Positions 54,039 to 63,470 of a DNA stretch of 64,000 nt are shown here, piece by piece. The DNA is from Enterobacteriaceae bacterium RIT691. GTDB lineage: Bacteria; Pseudomonadota; Gammaproteobacteria; Enterobacterales; Enterobacteriaceae. Numbering within the stretch: position 1 is the first letter of the stretch; each line of letters opens with the position of its first letter. Where the stretch lies: contig WJYM01000005.1 of assembly GCA_009668205.1 (NCBI GenBank), forward strand, positions 124,001 through 188,000, read 5' to 3'. The notes beneath the pieces are model-generated. The model had not been told where the DNA came from and made no database searches. It saw only the letters and a program-made list of their open reading frames with translations. Position numbers and translations under genes: made by a program.

Positions 54039-54104
54039 CGGTGATGCAAGGACAAGGAGAGTTTCGATAAGCTGAAATCACGCAATACACTGAATTTCAG
54101 GCAT

Positions 54105-54128
54105 AAAAAAAGACGTGCTTCGACGTCT
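54105..54128 (-). terminator. Terminator of the argU tRNA gene
   Basis: AGACGT-N6-ACGTCT stem followed on the minus strand by six T or more. It lies 14 bases past the tRNA 3' end. Confidence 0.75.
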
Positions 54129-54141
54129 GAGGATAGCGAAA

Positions 54142-54218
54142 TGGTACGCCCTACAGGGTTCGAACCTGTGACCTACGGCTTAGAAGGCCGTTGCTCTATC
54201 CAGCTGAGCTAAGGGCGC
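54142..54218 (-). tRNA. argU: tRNA-Arg (anticodon TCT)
   Basis: 77-base cloverleaf on the minus strand: acceptor GCGCCCT pairs with AGGGCGT, D-arm AGCTCAGCTGGATAGAGC, anticodon loop CTTCTAA with TCT, T-arm ACAGGTTCGAACCTGT, and encoded CCA. Reads rare AGA codons. In E. coli argU also lies near folD and is the attachment site of the DLP12 prophage; no integrase was found here. Confidence 0.95.
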
Positions 54219-54533
54219 ACTGAGAAGATAAACTTCGCGGTGTGGAACGCCTGGAATTATACGGTCAACGCCTGTTGAGTCAATGGCTTTTCCCGCATCC
54301 CTCACAATCCCCCGACTTACGGGTAAAACTCCTGCATTAACGGGTTAAAGGTTAACCACCTTTGCACCTTTGGCACGCTAAACCGCGGGAAAAACACGTA
54401 AGTCACGTCAGAATGCCCCACGACATCGGTTGGCTGGACACAAAAACGCAAACGATGACTGACATCACGCCCGGCTTCTGACAAAATATGCGCATCCCCC
54501 TTTTTGATAGTGACAGACGGAATCTTCTCTCTG

Positions 54534-55400
54534 ATGGCAGCAAAGATTATTGACGGTAAAACGATTGCGCAGCAGGTACGCTCTGAGGTTGCGGAAAAAG
54601 TGAAGGCTCGCGTTGCGGCCGGAAAACGCGCCCCTGGATTGGCTGTTGTGCTGGTAGGCAGCAACCCTGCCTCGCAAATTTACGTCGGCAGCAAACGCAA
54701 AGCCTGTGAGGAAGTGGGCTTCATCTCTCAGTCTTTTGACCTGCCGGAAACCACCAGTGAAGCCGAACTGCTGGAACTTATCGACAGCCTGAACGCCGAC
54801 AGCACCATTGACGGGATTCTGGTGCAGCTGCCCCTCCCGGCGGGCATTGATAACGTGAAAGTACTGGAACGTATCGCGCCGGATAAAGACGTCGACGGTT
54901 TCCATCCTTATAACGTCGGCCGCCTGTGCCAGCGCGCACCGCGACTGCGTCCCTGCACTCCCCGCGGCATCGTGACGCTGCTGGAGCGCTACAACATCGA
55001 CACCTACGGTCTGAATGCGGTGATCATTGGCGCCTCAAATATTGTCGGCCGCCCGATGAGCATGGAGTTGCTGCTGGCCGGTTGCACCACTACCGTGACC
55101 CACCGTTTCACCAAAAACCTGCGTCAGCATGTTGAAAATGCCGATTTGCTGGTCGTCGCGGTAGGTAAACCCGGCTTTATCCCCGGGGAATGGATTAAAG
55201 AAGGGGCGATTGTGGTCGATGTCGGCATTAACCGCCTCGAAAATGGTAAAGTGGTCGGCGATGTTATCTTTGACGATGCCGCTGCGCGCGCGTCGTATAT
55301 CACTCCCGTACCGGGTGGCGTTGGCCCAATGACCGTGGCAACGCTTATCCAAAACACGCTGCAGGCGTGTGAAGAATATCATGATGTAGAGGACGTATAA
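54534..55400 (+). CDS. folD: FolD, methylenetetrahydrofolate dehydrogenase/cyclohydrolase
   Basis: 288 aa from ATG at 54534 ([20 protein letters not shown]), the E. coli length. Interconverts 5,10-methylene- and 10-formyl-tetrahydrofolate in the cytosol. Signatures: [14 protein letters not shown] with catalytic Lys, [26 protein letters not shown] and the NADP site [16 protein letters not shown] frame from 54504 is longer but not supported. Confidence 0.96.
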   Translation: MAAKIIDGKTIAQQVRSEVAEKVKARVAAGKRAPGLAVVLVGSNPASQIYVGSKRKACEEVGFISQSFDLPETTSEAELLELIDSLNADSTIDGILVQLPLPAGIDNVKVLERIAPDKDVDGFHPYNVGRLCQRAPRLRPCTPRGIVTLLERYNIDTYGLNAVIIGASNIVGRPMSMELLLAGCTTTVTHRFTKNLRQHVENADLLVVAVGKPGFIPGEWIKEGAIVVDVGINRLENGKVVGDVIFDDAAARASYITPVPGGVGPMTVATLIQNTLQACEEYHDVEDV

Positions 55401-55402
55401 GC

Positions 55403-55615
55403 ATGGCCACTTTTTCTCTTGGCAAACACCCGCACGTTGAACTGTGTGATTTACTGAAACTGGAAGGCTGGAGCGAAAGCGGCGCACAGGCGAAGATCTT
55501 TATCGCCGAAGGCCAGGTCACCGTGGATGGCGTGGTGGAAACCCGCAAGCGCTGCAAGATTGTGGCTGGCCAAACGGTGAGCTTTGACGGCCAGAGCATT
55601 ACCGTTATCGCATAA
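55403..55615 (+). CDS. ybcJ: YbcJ, S4-domain RNA-binding protein
   Basis: 70 aa, same size as E. coli YbcJ. Single S4 domain (KLEGWSESGAQAKIFIAEGQ, VDGVVETRKRCKIVAGQTVS). Proposed to bind RNA; role unknown. Two bases after folD, as in E. coli. Confidence 0.93.
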   Translation: MATFSLGKHPHVELCDLLKLEGWSESGAQAKIFIAEGQVTVDGVVETRKRCKIVAGQTVSFDGQSITVIA

Positions 55616-55638
55616 TCCCTGACATTTTGCCGTCGCTG

Positions 55639-55733
55639 TTGCCCGGTGGCGGCTTCGCCTTACCGGGCCTACAACCCAACCTCAGTCCAGGCTGACGGTC
55701 TGGTAGGTCCGGTAAGCGTAGCGCCACCGGGCT
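55639..55733. repeat. BIME (paired REP elements) after ybcJ
   Basis: A REP unit (GCCCGGTGGCGGCTTCGCC... TACCGGGCC) at 55632-55672 and a second in inverse order (GGTCCGGTAAGC...GCCACCGGGC) at 55706-55733. Probably stabilises or ends the folD-ybcJ message. The rest of this 320-base gap holds the PTS promoter and operators. Confidence 0.8.
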
Positions 55734-55851
55734 GTTCCCTCTTTTCCCTGCCCGTCATCACTCCGTTTTACGATCCACTTCAAAGAAATACGTAAATCCT
55801 CTGGCTGAATGTGAAATTTAAGTTGCGCACTTTGCCGACTTCTCCGACGAT

Positions 55852-55883
55852 AAGTAGAACGTTCTACTAAAACGTTCTACTTA
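55852..55883 (+). promoter_or_regulatory. Tandem LacI-type operators before the PTS gene
   Basis: GTAGAACGTTCTAC (55854-55867) is a perfect 14-base palindrome with the central CG common to LacI/MalI operators. It is followed directly by AAAACGTTCTACTT (55869-55882), which carries the right half of the same palindrome. The next gene pair encodes a LacI-family regulator and its PTS, so this is the likely operator. Confidence 0.75.
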
Positions 55884-55937
55884 CAAAAACAGCACGTCAC
55901 AAGTGCATCTCAGGGTCTCGGGTCGGGGGAATACAGC

Positions 55938-57437
55938 ATGGGTCTGTTCTCAGGATTTGTTAAATCGTTGTCAAAATTATCAATGATTGGTCGCGCGCTG
56001 ATGCTGCCAATCTCACTGCTACCTGCCGCCGGTTTACTGCTGGCGTTTGGTGATAAATTTCATTTACCGCTGATGATGAATGCCGGTGGCGTTATCTTCG
56101 ATAACCTGCCGATGCTGTTCGCCATCGGTTCTGCGGTCGGACTGGCGTCTGAATCAGGTATCGCTGCGCTGTCGGCGGCGGTGTCGGTCTTCGTCACCAA
56201 CATTACTATCAGTACGGTCCTCAGCATCACGCCGGAAATGGCTTCTCAGGGCGGTAAGTACGCCATGGTGGTCGGCATTCCGACCCTGCAAATGGGCGTC
56301 TTTGGTGGCCTTATCTGCGGGATCCTCGCCGCGTGGTGTTACAACCGCTTCCATCAGATGCAGTTGCCGGAGTTCCTCGGCTTCTTCTCCGGTAAGCGTT
56401 TTGTGGCCATCGCTACGGCATTTCTGTCGTTCATCATGGGGCTGCTGCTGCCGTACATTTGGTCGCACATTCAGTCCGGGATTGATGCGCTGTCGGTGGT
56501 CGTCAACGGTGACAATCAGGCGGCGTCGACCTTTATCTTCGGTCTGGTGGAACGTGCGCTGATCCCACTCGGCCTGCACCACATCTGGTATCCCTCGTTC
56601 TGGTACTCGTTTGGTGATTACACCACGCAGGCAGGCCAGGTAATCCACGGCGACCAGACCATTTGGTTCAAAATGCTGGAAGAAGGCGTGAAATCCTTCA
56701 GCAGTGACTCGTACCAGAACGCCGGTAAATTCATGCAGGGTGAATTCCCGCTGATGCTGTTTGCGCTGCCTGCGGCGTGCCTGGCGATGTATCATGAAGC
56801 CCACACGGCGAATAAAAAGATTGCTGCGGGTATCCTGTTCTCCGCTGCCCTGACCTGCTTCCTGACCGGGATTACCGAGCCGGTTGAGTTCACCTTTATC
56901 TTCGTGGCGCCGATCCTGTACGTCTTCAACGCCATCATGGCAGGCCTCGCCTACATGACGATGTACCTGATGCATGCGCACATCGCCAAATCCTTCTCCG
57001 CTGGCTTTATTGACTACCTGTCATTCGGGATTTTGCCTTCGTTCAACGGCTATCAGACTAACTTCCTGAGCGCGGTGATCATCGGTATCCCGATGGGCCT
57101 GATTTACTACTTCACCTTCCGCTTCGTGATCCGCCGCTTTGACGTCAAAACGCCGGGCCGCACTGGCGTGACCGTGAATGCGAACGATAAAACCGACACC
57201 GAACTGGCGACGGAAATTATCAATCTGCTGGGCGGTGCGAAGAACATTGATTCCGTCGGCTCCTGTATCACCCGTCTGCGTCTGGAAGTCGCGAAAAGCG
57301 AAATGGTAGATAAAGACGGCCTTAACGGCGTCGGCGCCCGCGGCGTGGTCTTTGTCGGCGATACCGGTATTCAGGTGATATTTGGCGCGCGCGCACAATT
57401 TATCGCACAAACCATGTCGACGATGATTGGCAAATAA
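55938..57437 (+). CDS. PTS EIIBC permease, glucose/maltose family (PtsG-like)
   Basis: 499 aa. EIIC membrane domain (residues ~1-390) with GRALMLPISLLPAAGLLLAF, the conserved LIPLGLHHIWYPS and GITEPVEFTFIFVAP, where Glu contacts the sugar. C-terminal EIIB domain with the phosphorylated Cys in VGSCITRLRLEV. No EIIA domain, so it would take phosphate from Crr. PtsG-like motifs rather than MalX in the HHIW block. The sugar cannot be told from sequence. Regulated by the LacI-type gene downstream. Confidence 0.87.
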   Translation: MGLFSGFVKSLSKLSMIGRALMLPISLLPAAGLLLAFGDKFHLPLMMNAGGVIFDNLPMLFAIGSAVGLASESGIAALSAAVSVFVTNITISTVLSITPEMASQGGKYAMVVGIPTLQMGVFGGLICGILAAWCYNRFHQMQLPEFLGFFSGKRFVAIATAFLSFIMGLLLPYIWSHIQSGIDALSVVVNGDNQAASTFIFGLVERALIPLGLHHIWYPSFWYSFGDYTTQAGQVIHGDQTIWFKMLEEGVKSFSSDSYQNAGKFMQGEFPLMLFALPAACLAMYHEAHTANKKIAAGILFSAALTCFLTGITEPVEFTFIFVAPILYVFNAIMAGLAYMTMYLMHAHIAKSFSAGFIDYLSFGILPSFNGYQTNFLSAVIIGIPMGLIYYFTFRFVIRRFDVKTPGRTGVTVNANDKTDTELATEIINLLGGAKNIDSVGSCITRLRLEVAKSEMVDKDGLNGVGARGVVFVGDTGIQVIFGARAQFIAQTMSTMIGK

Positions 57438-57460
57438 ACGGAAGATGGTAGGCTTGTCGA

Positions 57461-57484
57461 TGTCTCCTGCTCAGGCAGGAGACA
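57461..57484 (+). terminator. Hairpin between the PTS and regulator genes
   Basis: TGTCTCCTGC and GCAGGAGACA form a perfect ten-base stem with a four-base loop; weak T run after it. May act as an intrinsic attenuator that keeps regulator levels low. Confidence 0.5.
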
Positions 57485-57527
57485 TTCTTGTATCTGGCTG
57501 ATTGTGGCGGTTTTTCAGGGAGCAGGT

Positions 57528-58544
57528 TTGAAAAAAGTCGGCATTATAGATGTGGCTAAAGAAGCGGGCGTCTCTGTCTCTACCGTCTCGCTGGTTCTGC
57601 GCCAGAAGGGAAAAATATCCGATGCCACCATCGGCAAAGTCCAGGCAGCCATTCATAAACTCGGGTATGTCCACAATATTGCCGCCGCCAATCTGCGCGC
57701 CAATACCTCCAATCTGATTGGCCTGATCCTGCGTGATTTCAGCGACAGCTTCTCCATCAAGGTGATGGCAAGCGTCGTGCAGGAGCTGGAAAAACAGGGC
57801 TATATGGTCTTTCTTGGCCAGCCACAGGATGACCAGGCGAGCCTGGAGCGCTGCCTGCTCTCCTTCAAACAGCAGGGTGTGGCGGGCGTCATCTATCTGG
57901 CTTCCGATCCGACGCTCGACAAACTGCCTGCGCTATTGCGCCAGTGCCCTTTGCCTTTCGTCGCGGTCTCGCAGTCGATGGTGGAGGAAAACTGCAATCT
58001 GGTGCTGCGTGATAACCGTCAGGCCGCAAGCCTGGCAACGCGATATCTGATTGAGCGTGGCCATCGCAGTATTGGCTACATTGGTGGCAAAGTAGATTGC
58101 CTGCTTCGCCAACAGCGTTTACAGGGTTTTCGCAACACGCTGATGCAAAATGGGATGGTTTACAAAGAAGATTCTGCGCCGGCCTGTAGCGATGACACCC
58201 ACGCCGCCAGCATTGCCACCCGGCAGCTGCTGGAAAAAAACAACACCATCACCGCCCTGTTATGCCATTCACCCGATGCCATGATTGGCTGCATCAACGG
58301 GATCCATCAGGTGGGACGCACCATCGGGAAAGATGTGTTCCTGACCCAGCAAGTCGCGCTGATTGGCTTTGAAGATATGCTGCATGTAAACCTGACCTCC
58401 CCCTCGTTTACCTACATCTCCTCTGCCAGCGAAGAAACCGGACGGCAGGCGGCAGGATTAATAATACGCAAGCTCAAAGAGCCCGATCTGCAAACCCAGC
58501 GCATTACGCTTTCAGGCCAACTGATTGCCCGCGAGTCGGCATAA
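57528..58544 (+). CDS. LacI/MalI-family repressor of the PTS gene
   Basis: 338 aa. TTG at 57528 (translated MKKVGIIDVAKEAGVSVSTV) is the probable start, with AGGGAG five bases upstream; a GTG at 57504 lacks a ribosome site. N-terminal LacI helix-turn-helix with the hinge LRANTSNLIGLIL, then a periplasmic-binding-like sugar domain. Resembles MalI in the HTH and the arrangement with a PTS gene. The palindromic operators at 55852-55883 are the likely target. Confidence 0.85.
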   Translation: MKKVGIIDVAKEAGVSVSTVSLVLRQKGKISDATIGKVQAAIHKLGYVHNIAAANLRANTSNLIGLILRDFSDSFSIKVMASVVQELEKQGYMVFLGQPQDDQASLERCLLSFKQQGVAGVIYLASDPTLDKLPALLRQCPLPFVAVSQSMVEENCNLVLRDNRQAASLATRYLIERGHRSIGYIGGKVDCLLRQQRLQGFRNTLMQNGMVYKEDSAPACSDDTHAASIATRQLLEKNNTITALLCHSPDAMIGCINGIHQVGRTIGKDVFLTQQVALIGFEDMLHVNLTSPSFTYISSASEETGRQAAGLIIRKLKEPDLQTQRITLSGQLIARESA

Positions 58545-58553
58545 ATCAGGTAT

Positions 58554-58593
58554 AAAAAAACCGGAAGGCAATCAGGCTGCGCTCCCGGTTTTT
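58554..58593. terminator. Bidirectional terminator between the repressor gene and cysS
   Basis: AAAAAAACCGG and CCGGTTTTT bracket a loop that itself contains partial pairing. Serves the two convergent genes. Confidence 0.8.
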
Positions 58594-58605
58594 CTGACGA
58601 GGATA

Positions 58606-59991
58606 TTACTTACGACGCCAGGTGGTCCCCTGTGCGCCATCTTCCAGCACGATGCCCATCTCATTTAGACGGTCGCGTGCGGCATCCGCCGCCGCCCAAT
58701 CTTTTGACTGGCGGGCTTCCAGACGCTGCTTGATCAGAGCTTCAATCTCAGCCACTTCGCCATCATCGGCCTGAGCTCCGCTCTGCAGGAACACTTCAGG
58801 ATCCTGTTCCAGCAGGCCAATCACGCCAGACAGTTTACGCAGATGAGCAGCCATGGCGTTAGCCGCAGCCAGGTCTTCGCCCTTCAGGCGATTCACTTCA
58901 CGAGCCATATCGAACAGCACGGAATAGGCTTCCGGGGTATTGAAATCGTCGTCCATCGCGTCACGGAAACGGGCTTCAAACGCTTCGCCACCGGCAGCGG
59001 CCACGGAGGCATCCGTCCCACGCAGTGCGGTATACAGGCGTTCCAGCGCAGAACGCGCCTGCTTCAGGTTCTCTTCGCTGTAGTTCAGCTGGCTGCGATA
59101 GTGCCCTGACATCAGGAAGTAACGCACGGTTTCGGCATCGTAGTATTTCAGCACGTCGCGCACGGTGAAGAAGTTGCCCAGCGATTTGGACATTTTCTCA
59201 CGGTCGATCATCACCATCCCGGAGTGCATCCAGGTGTTCACGTACTCACCGTCGTGCGCACAGGTGGACTGCGCAATTTCGTTTTCGTGGTGTGGGAACA
59301 TCAGATCCGAACCACCGCCGTGAATGTCGAAGTGGGAGCCCAGCTGTTTGCAGTTCATCGCCGAACACTCAATGTGCCAGCCCGGACGGCCTTCACCCCA
59401 CGGAGAGGCCCAGCTTGGTTCGCCCACTTTGGACATTTTCCACAGCACGAAGTCCATCGGGTTACGCTTCACGTCAACCACGTCAACGCGCGCGCCAGCC
59501 TGCAGCTGTTCCAGATCCTGGCGAGACAGCAGGCCATAGTTGGGATCGCTTGGCACGGAGAACATCACATCGCCATTGTCCGCAACATACGCATGTCCAC
59601 GGGCGATCAGCTTTTCAGTGATCTCAATGATCTCGTGAATGTGGTGCGTCGCGCGCGGCTCGCTGTCCGGACGCAGAATGTTCAGCGCATCAAAATCGTT
59701 GTGCATTTCGGCGATCATTCTGTCGACCAGAGCAACAAAATCTTCGCCATTTTCATTAGCACGCTTGATGATTTTGTCATCAATATCGGTGATGTTACGT
59801 ACGTAGTTCAGATCGTAGCCCAGGAAGCGCAGATAGCGTGAAACGACGTCGAACGCCACGAAAGTACGGCCGTGACCGATATGACAGAGATCGTAAACGG
59901 TGATACCACACACGTACATGCCCACTTTTCCGGCATGAATAGGTTTGAATTCCTCTTTTTGGCGCGTCAGTGTATTAAAGATTTTTAACAT
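58606..59991 (-). CDS. cysS: CysS, cysteinyl-tRNA synthetase
   Basis: 461 aa from ATG at 59991 ([20 protein letters not shown]), the E. coli length. Class I synthetase: HIGH motif in LCHIGHGRT, zinc ligands including Cys in VCGITVYD and [13 protein letters not shown] motif. Charges tRNA-Cys. Divergent from ppiB. Confidence 0.97.
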   Translation of the reverse strand: MLKIFNTLTRQKEEFKPIHAGKVGMYVCGITVYDLCHIGHGRTFVAFDVVSRYLRFLGYDLNYVRNITDIDDKIIKRANENGEDFVALVDRMIAEMHNDFDALNILRPDSEPRATHHIHEIIEITEKLIARGHAYVADNGDVMFSVPSDPNYGLLSRQDLEQLQAGARVDVVDVKRNPMDFVLWKMSKVGEPSWASPWGEGRPGWHIECSAMNCKQLGSHFDIHGGGSDLMFPHHENEIAQSTCAHDGEYVNTWMHSGMVMIDREKMSKSLGNFFTVRDVLKYYDAETVRYFLMSGHYRSQLNYSEENLKQARSALERLYTALRGTDASVAAAGGEAFEARFRDAMDDDFNTPEAYSVLFDMAREVNRLKGEDLAAANAMAAHLRKLSGVIGLLEQDPEVFLQSGAQADDGEVAEIEALIKQRLEARQSKDWAAADAARDRLNEMGIVLEDGAQGTTWRRK

Positions 59992-60163
59992 TGAAGATTC
60001 CATGTAGACGTGTGTGTACGTAAACCGCGTATTCTACCCGTTATTCAATCCGGAAGCAGCACACAATGCAAGGTGATCGAACCCGGCGGTTATGCTATAA
60101 AAGGCCCCTATACGTGACCCGTCTACGGGTATTCGCACCACTCTATCGTAACAGGATGCAAAA

Positions 60164-60658
60164 ATGGTTACTTTCCACACGAATCACGGCGACATCGTAA
60201 TCAAAACGTTTGATGATAAAGCGCCTGAAACAGTTAAAAACTTCCTCGACTACTGCCGCGAAGGTTTTTACAACAACACCATTTTCCACCGCGTTATCAA
60301 CGGCTTCATGATCCAGGGCGGCGGCTTTGAGCCAGGCATGAATCAGAAAGCCACCAAAGATCAGATCAAAAACGAAGCCAACAACGGTCTGAAAAACACC
60401 CGTGGCACCCTGGCGATGGCCCGTACTCAGGCGCCACACTCTGCCACCGCACAGTTCTTCATCAACGTGGTCGACAACGACTTCCTGAACTTCTCAGGCG
60501 AAAACCTGCAGGGTTGGGGCTACTGCGTATTTGCTGAAGTGGTTGAAGGCATGGACGTGGTAGACAAAATCAAAGCTGTCGCAACCGGCCGCAGCGGCAT
60601 GCACCAGGACGTGCCTAAAGAAGACGTTATCGTCACAAGCGTGACCGTCAGCGAGTAA
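60164..60658 (+). CDS. ppiB: PpiB, cytoplasmic peptidyl-prolyl isomerase (cyclophilin)
   Basis: 164 aa, same length as E. coli PpiB. Cyclophilin motifs: [13 protein letters not shown] with catalytic Arg, [31 protein letters not shown]. No signal peptide. Followed four bases later by lpxH. Confidence 0.97.
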   Translation: MVTFHTNHGDIVIKTFDDKAPETVKNFLDYCREGFYNNTIFHRVINGFMIQGGGFEPGMNQKATKDQIKNEANNGLKNTRGTLAMARTQAPHSATAQFFINVVDNDFLNFSGENLQGWGYCVFAEVVEGMDVVDKIKAVATGRSGMHQDVPKEDVIVTSVTVSE

Positions 60659-60661
60659 TTC

Positions 60662-61384
60662 GTGGCGACACTCTTTATTGCAGATTTGCACCTGCAGACA
60701 GAAGAACCGGCGATTACCGCCGGTTTTCTGCGTTTTTTACGCGGTGAAGCGCGCAACGCCGATGCGCTGTACATTCTGGGTGATTTGTTTGAAGCCTGGA
60801 TTGGCGACGACGATCCCGAACCGCTGCACCGTGAAATCGCAAAAGAAATCAAAGAGCTGGTGAATTCCGGCGTGCCCTGCTCGTTTATTCACGGCAACAG
60901 GGACTTTCTGCTGGGTAAGCGCTTTGCCCGCGATTGCGGCATGACGCTGCTTGCAGAAGAAAAAGTGTTGAATCTGTACGGTCGTGACGTGCTGATTATG
61001 CACGGTGACACGCTGTGCACCGATGATGCAGGCTATCAGGCGTTCCGCGCTAAAGTGCACCAGCCCTGGCTGCAAACGCTGTTCCTCGCCCTGCCGCTGT
61101 TTATTCGCCGCCGCATCGCTGCCAAAATGCGCGATGGCAGCAAAACCGCCAACCGTCAAAAATCCATGGAAATCATGGACGTCAACCCACAGGCCGTGGT
61201 TAACGTCATGGAAAAACATCAGGTTCAGTGGTTAATCCACGGGCACACCCATCGCCCTGCCATCCACACGCTCACCGCGAACGGTCAGCCCGCTTCCCGC
61301 GTCGTGCTGGGTGCGTGGCATGAAGAAGGGTCGATGGTCAAAGTGACCACCGACAGCGTAGACCTTATCGCCTTCCCGTTCTAA
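60662..61384 (+). CDS. lpxH: LpxH, UDP-2,3-diacylglucosamine diphosphatase
   Basis: 240 aa, GTG start. Makes lipid X in lipid A synthesis on the inner face of the inner membrane. Calcineurin-type metal motifs: [47 protein letters not shown]. Standard position after ppiB. Confidence 0.96.
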   Translation: MATLFIADLHLQTEEPAITAGFLRFLRGEARNADALYILGDLFEAWIGDDDPEPLHREIAKEIKELVNSGVPCSFIHGNRDFLLGKRFARDCGMTLLAEEKVLNLYGRDVLIMHGDTLCTDDAGYQAFRAKVHQPWLQTLFLALPLFIRRRIAAKMRDGSKTANRQKSMEIMDVNPQAVVNVMEKHQVQWLIHGHTHRPAIHTLTANGQPASRVVLGAWHEEGSMVKVTTDSVDLIAFPF

Positions 61385-61645
61385 TCAGCCGCGATCGTCT
61401 TTCGGGCCGAGGAAGTAAAAACCAAACGGCAGTGAACCGATGATGGTAAACATGATGCTGTAAATAGCCGCCCACGCCCCCTGAATAAAGAACATACCCA
61501 CGTTCCAGTTTTCCATCGGCAGATTGTACTGATCCTCTACGCCCTGAAACGTCACCTTAGTCACCACCGACACCGCGACGATGAACACAATCGCCACGGC
61601 GGTCAAAAACTTTTTCCCTTCCGGGGTGCGAAGAATTGCCAGCAT
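61385..61645 (-). CDS. Small membrane protein of unknown function
   Basis: 86 aa; I do not recognise a family. Two membrane helices (residues ~12-30 and ~50-76: FLTAVAIVFIVAVSVVTKV, GAWAAIYSIMFTIIGSLPFG). Convergent with lpxH with no gap, and divergent from purE; ATG at 61645 with AGGAGAG just upstream gives a good ribosome site. Confidence 0.7.
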   Translation of the reverse strand: MLAILRTPEGKKFLTAVAIVFIVAVSVVTKVTFQGVEDQYNLPMENWNVGMFFIQGAWAAIYSIMFTIIGSLPFGFYFLGPKDDRG

Positions 61646-61788
61646 ACGCTCTCCTCATGTCATGCTGTACTGCGAAGCTTTCGCAGTCGTTTTCACAGTC
61701 AGGCAACAATTTTACCGTATTTTCTCTCACATCGGGGTAAATTTACAGCAACCCCCATTTCAACGTTCCTTTTGCCCATTTCATAACC

Positions 61789-61804
61789 GCGCAACCGTTT
61801 TCCT
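61789..61804 (+). promoter_or_regulatory. PurR box of purEK
   Basis: GCGCAACCGTTTTCCT closely follows the purine repressor consensus ACGCAAACGTTTTCGT, 73 bases before the purE ATG, as in E. coli purEK. Confidence 0.8.
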
Positions 61805-61876
61805 TGCCGATTTTCCATGCTATTCTCTGTGGCCTTCAAAGCAGTGTGTTCCACACCCACAGGAGTTTTAAGACGC

Positions 61877-62386
61877 ATGTCTTCCCGCAACAATCCGGCG
61901 CGTGTCGCCATCGTGATGGGGTCCAAAAGCGACTGGGCTACCCTACAGTTCGCCGCTGAAATCCTCGATACCCTGAACGTACCGCACCATGTGGAAGTGG
62001 TTTCCGCACACCGCACGCCCGACAAACTGTTCAGCTTCGCCGAAAGCGCAGAAGAGAATGGCTATCAGGTGATCATCGCCGGAGCCGGGGGTGCTGCGCA
62101 TTTGCCGGGCATGATTGCCGCGAAAACATTAGTCCCTGTTCTGGGTGTGCCTGTGCAGAGCGCAGCGCTGAGCGGTGTCGACAGCCTTTACTCCATCGTC
62201 CAGATGCCACGCGGCATTCCGGTTGGCACGCTGGCGATTGGCAAAGCGGGTGCCGCCAATGCCGCCCTGCTGGCGGCGCAAATCCTCGCCACGCACGACA
62301 GTGAATTACATCAGCGCCTGGCGGACTGGCGGAAAGCACAAACCGATGAAGTGCTCGACAATCCAGACCCACGGGGTGCGCAATGA
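61877..62386 (+). CDS. purE: PurE, N5-carboxyaminoimidazole ribonucleotide mutase
   Basis: 169 aa from ATG at 61877 ([20 protein letters not shown]). Key motifs: [14 protein letters not shown] with catalytic His, [26 protein letters not shown]. Purine synthesis. Overlaps purK as ATGA. Frame from 61817 is longer than any known PurE. Confidence 0.97.
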   Translation: MSSRNNPARVAIVMGSKSDWATLQFAAEILDTLNVPHHVEVVSAHRTPDKLFSFAESAEENGYQVIIAGAGGAAHLPGMIAAKTLVPVLGVPVQSAALSGVDSLYSIVQMPRGIPVGTLAIGKAGAANAALLAAQILATHDSELHQRLADWRKAQTDEVLDNPDPRGAQ

Positions 62387-63450
62387 AACAAGTGTGCGTC
62401 CTTGGCAACGGTCAGTTAGGCCGAATGTTGCGCCAGGCTGGCGAACCGCTGGGCATTAGCGTTTGGCCTGTCGGGCTGGAAGCCGATCCGGAAGCCGTGC
62501 CCTTTCAGCAAAGCGTGATCACCGCAGAAATTGAGCGCTGGCCGGAAACGGCACTGACCCGCAAGCTGGCGCTGCATAAAGCGTTTGTGAACCGCGACGT
62601 GTTCCCCATCATCGCTGACCGTCTGACGCAAAAGCAGTTGTTCGACAAGCTGGGGCTGGCTACCGCGCCGTGGCAGTTACTGGCCGATAACGCAGAATGG
62701 CCTGGCGTGTTTGAGCGTCTGGGTGAACTGGCTATTGTGAAGCGTCGCACCGGCGGTTATGACGGCCGCGGGCAGTGGCGTTTACGCGCCGGTGACACCG
62801 AACAGCTTCCTGCCGATTGCTATCACGAGTGCATTGTTGAGCAAGGGATCAACTTTAGCGGTGAAGTTTCGCTGGTCGGGGCGCGCGCCCACGATGGCAG
62901 CACGGTGTTCTACCCTCTGACCCATAACCTTCATCAGGACGGCATTCTGCGCGTCAGCGTGGCGTTCCCGCAGGCCAATGCTCAGCAGCAATCACAGGCT
63001 GAAAGCATGCTCACGGCCATTATGAACGAGCTGAACTATGTGGGCGTGATGGCGATGGAATGCTTTATTACGCCATCAGGATTGTTGATTAACGAGCTGG
63101 CCCCGCGCGTGCACAACAGCGGACACTGGACGCAAAACGGCGCATCCATCAGCCAGTTCGAGCTGCACCTGCGCGGTGTGACAGACTTACCGCTGCCGCC
63201 GCCGGTGGTGAACAGCCCGTCAGTGATGGTCAATCTGATTGGCACAGACCTGAACTACAACTGGCTGAAGCTGCCGTTGGTGCATCTGCACTGGTATGAC
63301 AAAGACGTGCGCCCGGGTCGCAAAGTCGGTCATTTAAACCTGAACGACAGTGACACCGGGCGTTTGAGCGCCACGCTTGAAGCGCTTATTCCCCTGCTTC
63401 CGCCGGAGTACGCCAGCGGGATCGCGTGGGCGCAGGCAAAACTGAAGTAA
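62383..63450 (+). CDS. purK: PurK, N5-carboxyaminoimidazole ribonucleotide synthase
   Basis: 355 aa, E. coli length. ATP-grasp enzyme that uses bicarbonate and [56 protein letters not shown]. Second gene of the PurR-controlled operon. Confidence 0.97.
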   Translation: MKQVCVLGNGQLGRMLRQAGEPLGISVWPVGLEADPEAVPFQQSVITAEIERWPETALTRKLALHKAFVNRDVFPIIADRLTQKQLFDKLGLATAPWQLLADNAEWPGVFERLGELAIVKRRTGGYDGRGQWRLRAGDTEQLPADCYHECIVEQGINFSGEVSLVGARAHDGSTVFYPLTHNLHQDGILRVSVAFPQANAQQQSQAESMLTAIMNELNYVGVMAMECFITPSGLLINELAPRVHNSGHWTQNGASISQFELHLRGVTDLPLPPPVVNSPSVMVNLIGTDLNYNWLKLPLVHLHWYDKDVRPGRKVGHLNLNDSDTGRLSATLEALIPLLPPEYASGIAWAQAKLK

Positions 63451-63470
63451 GCGCACCAGGAACCTGCATT

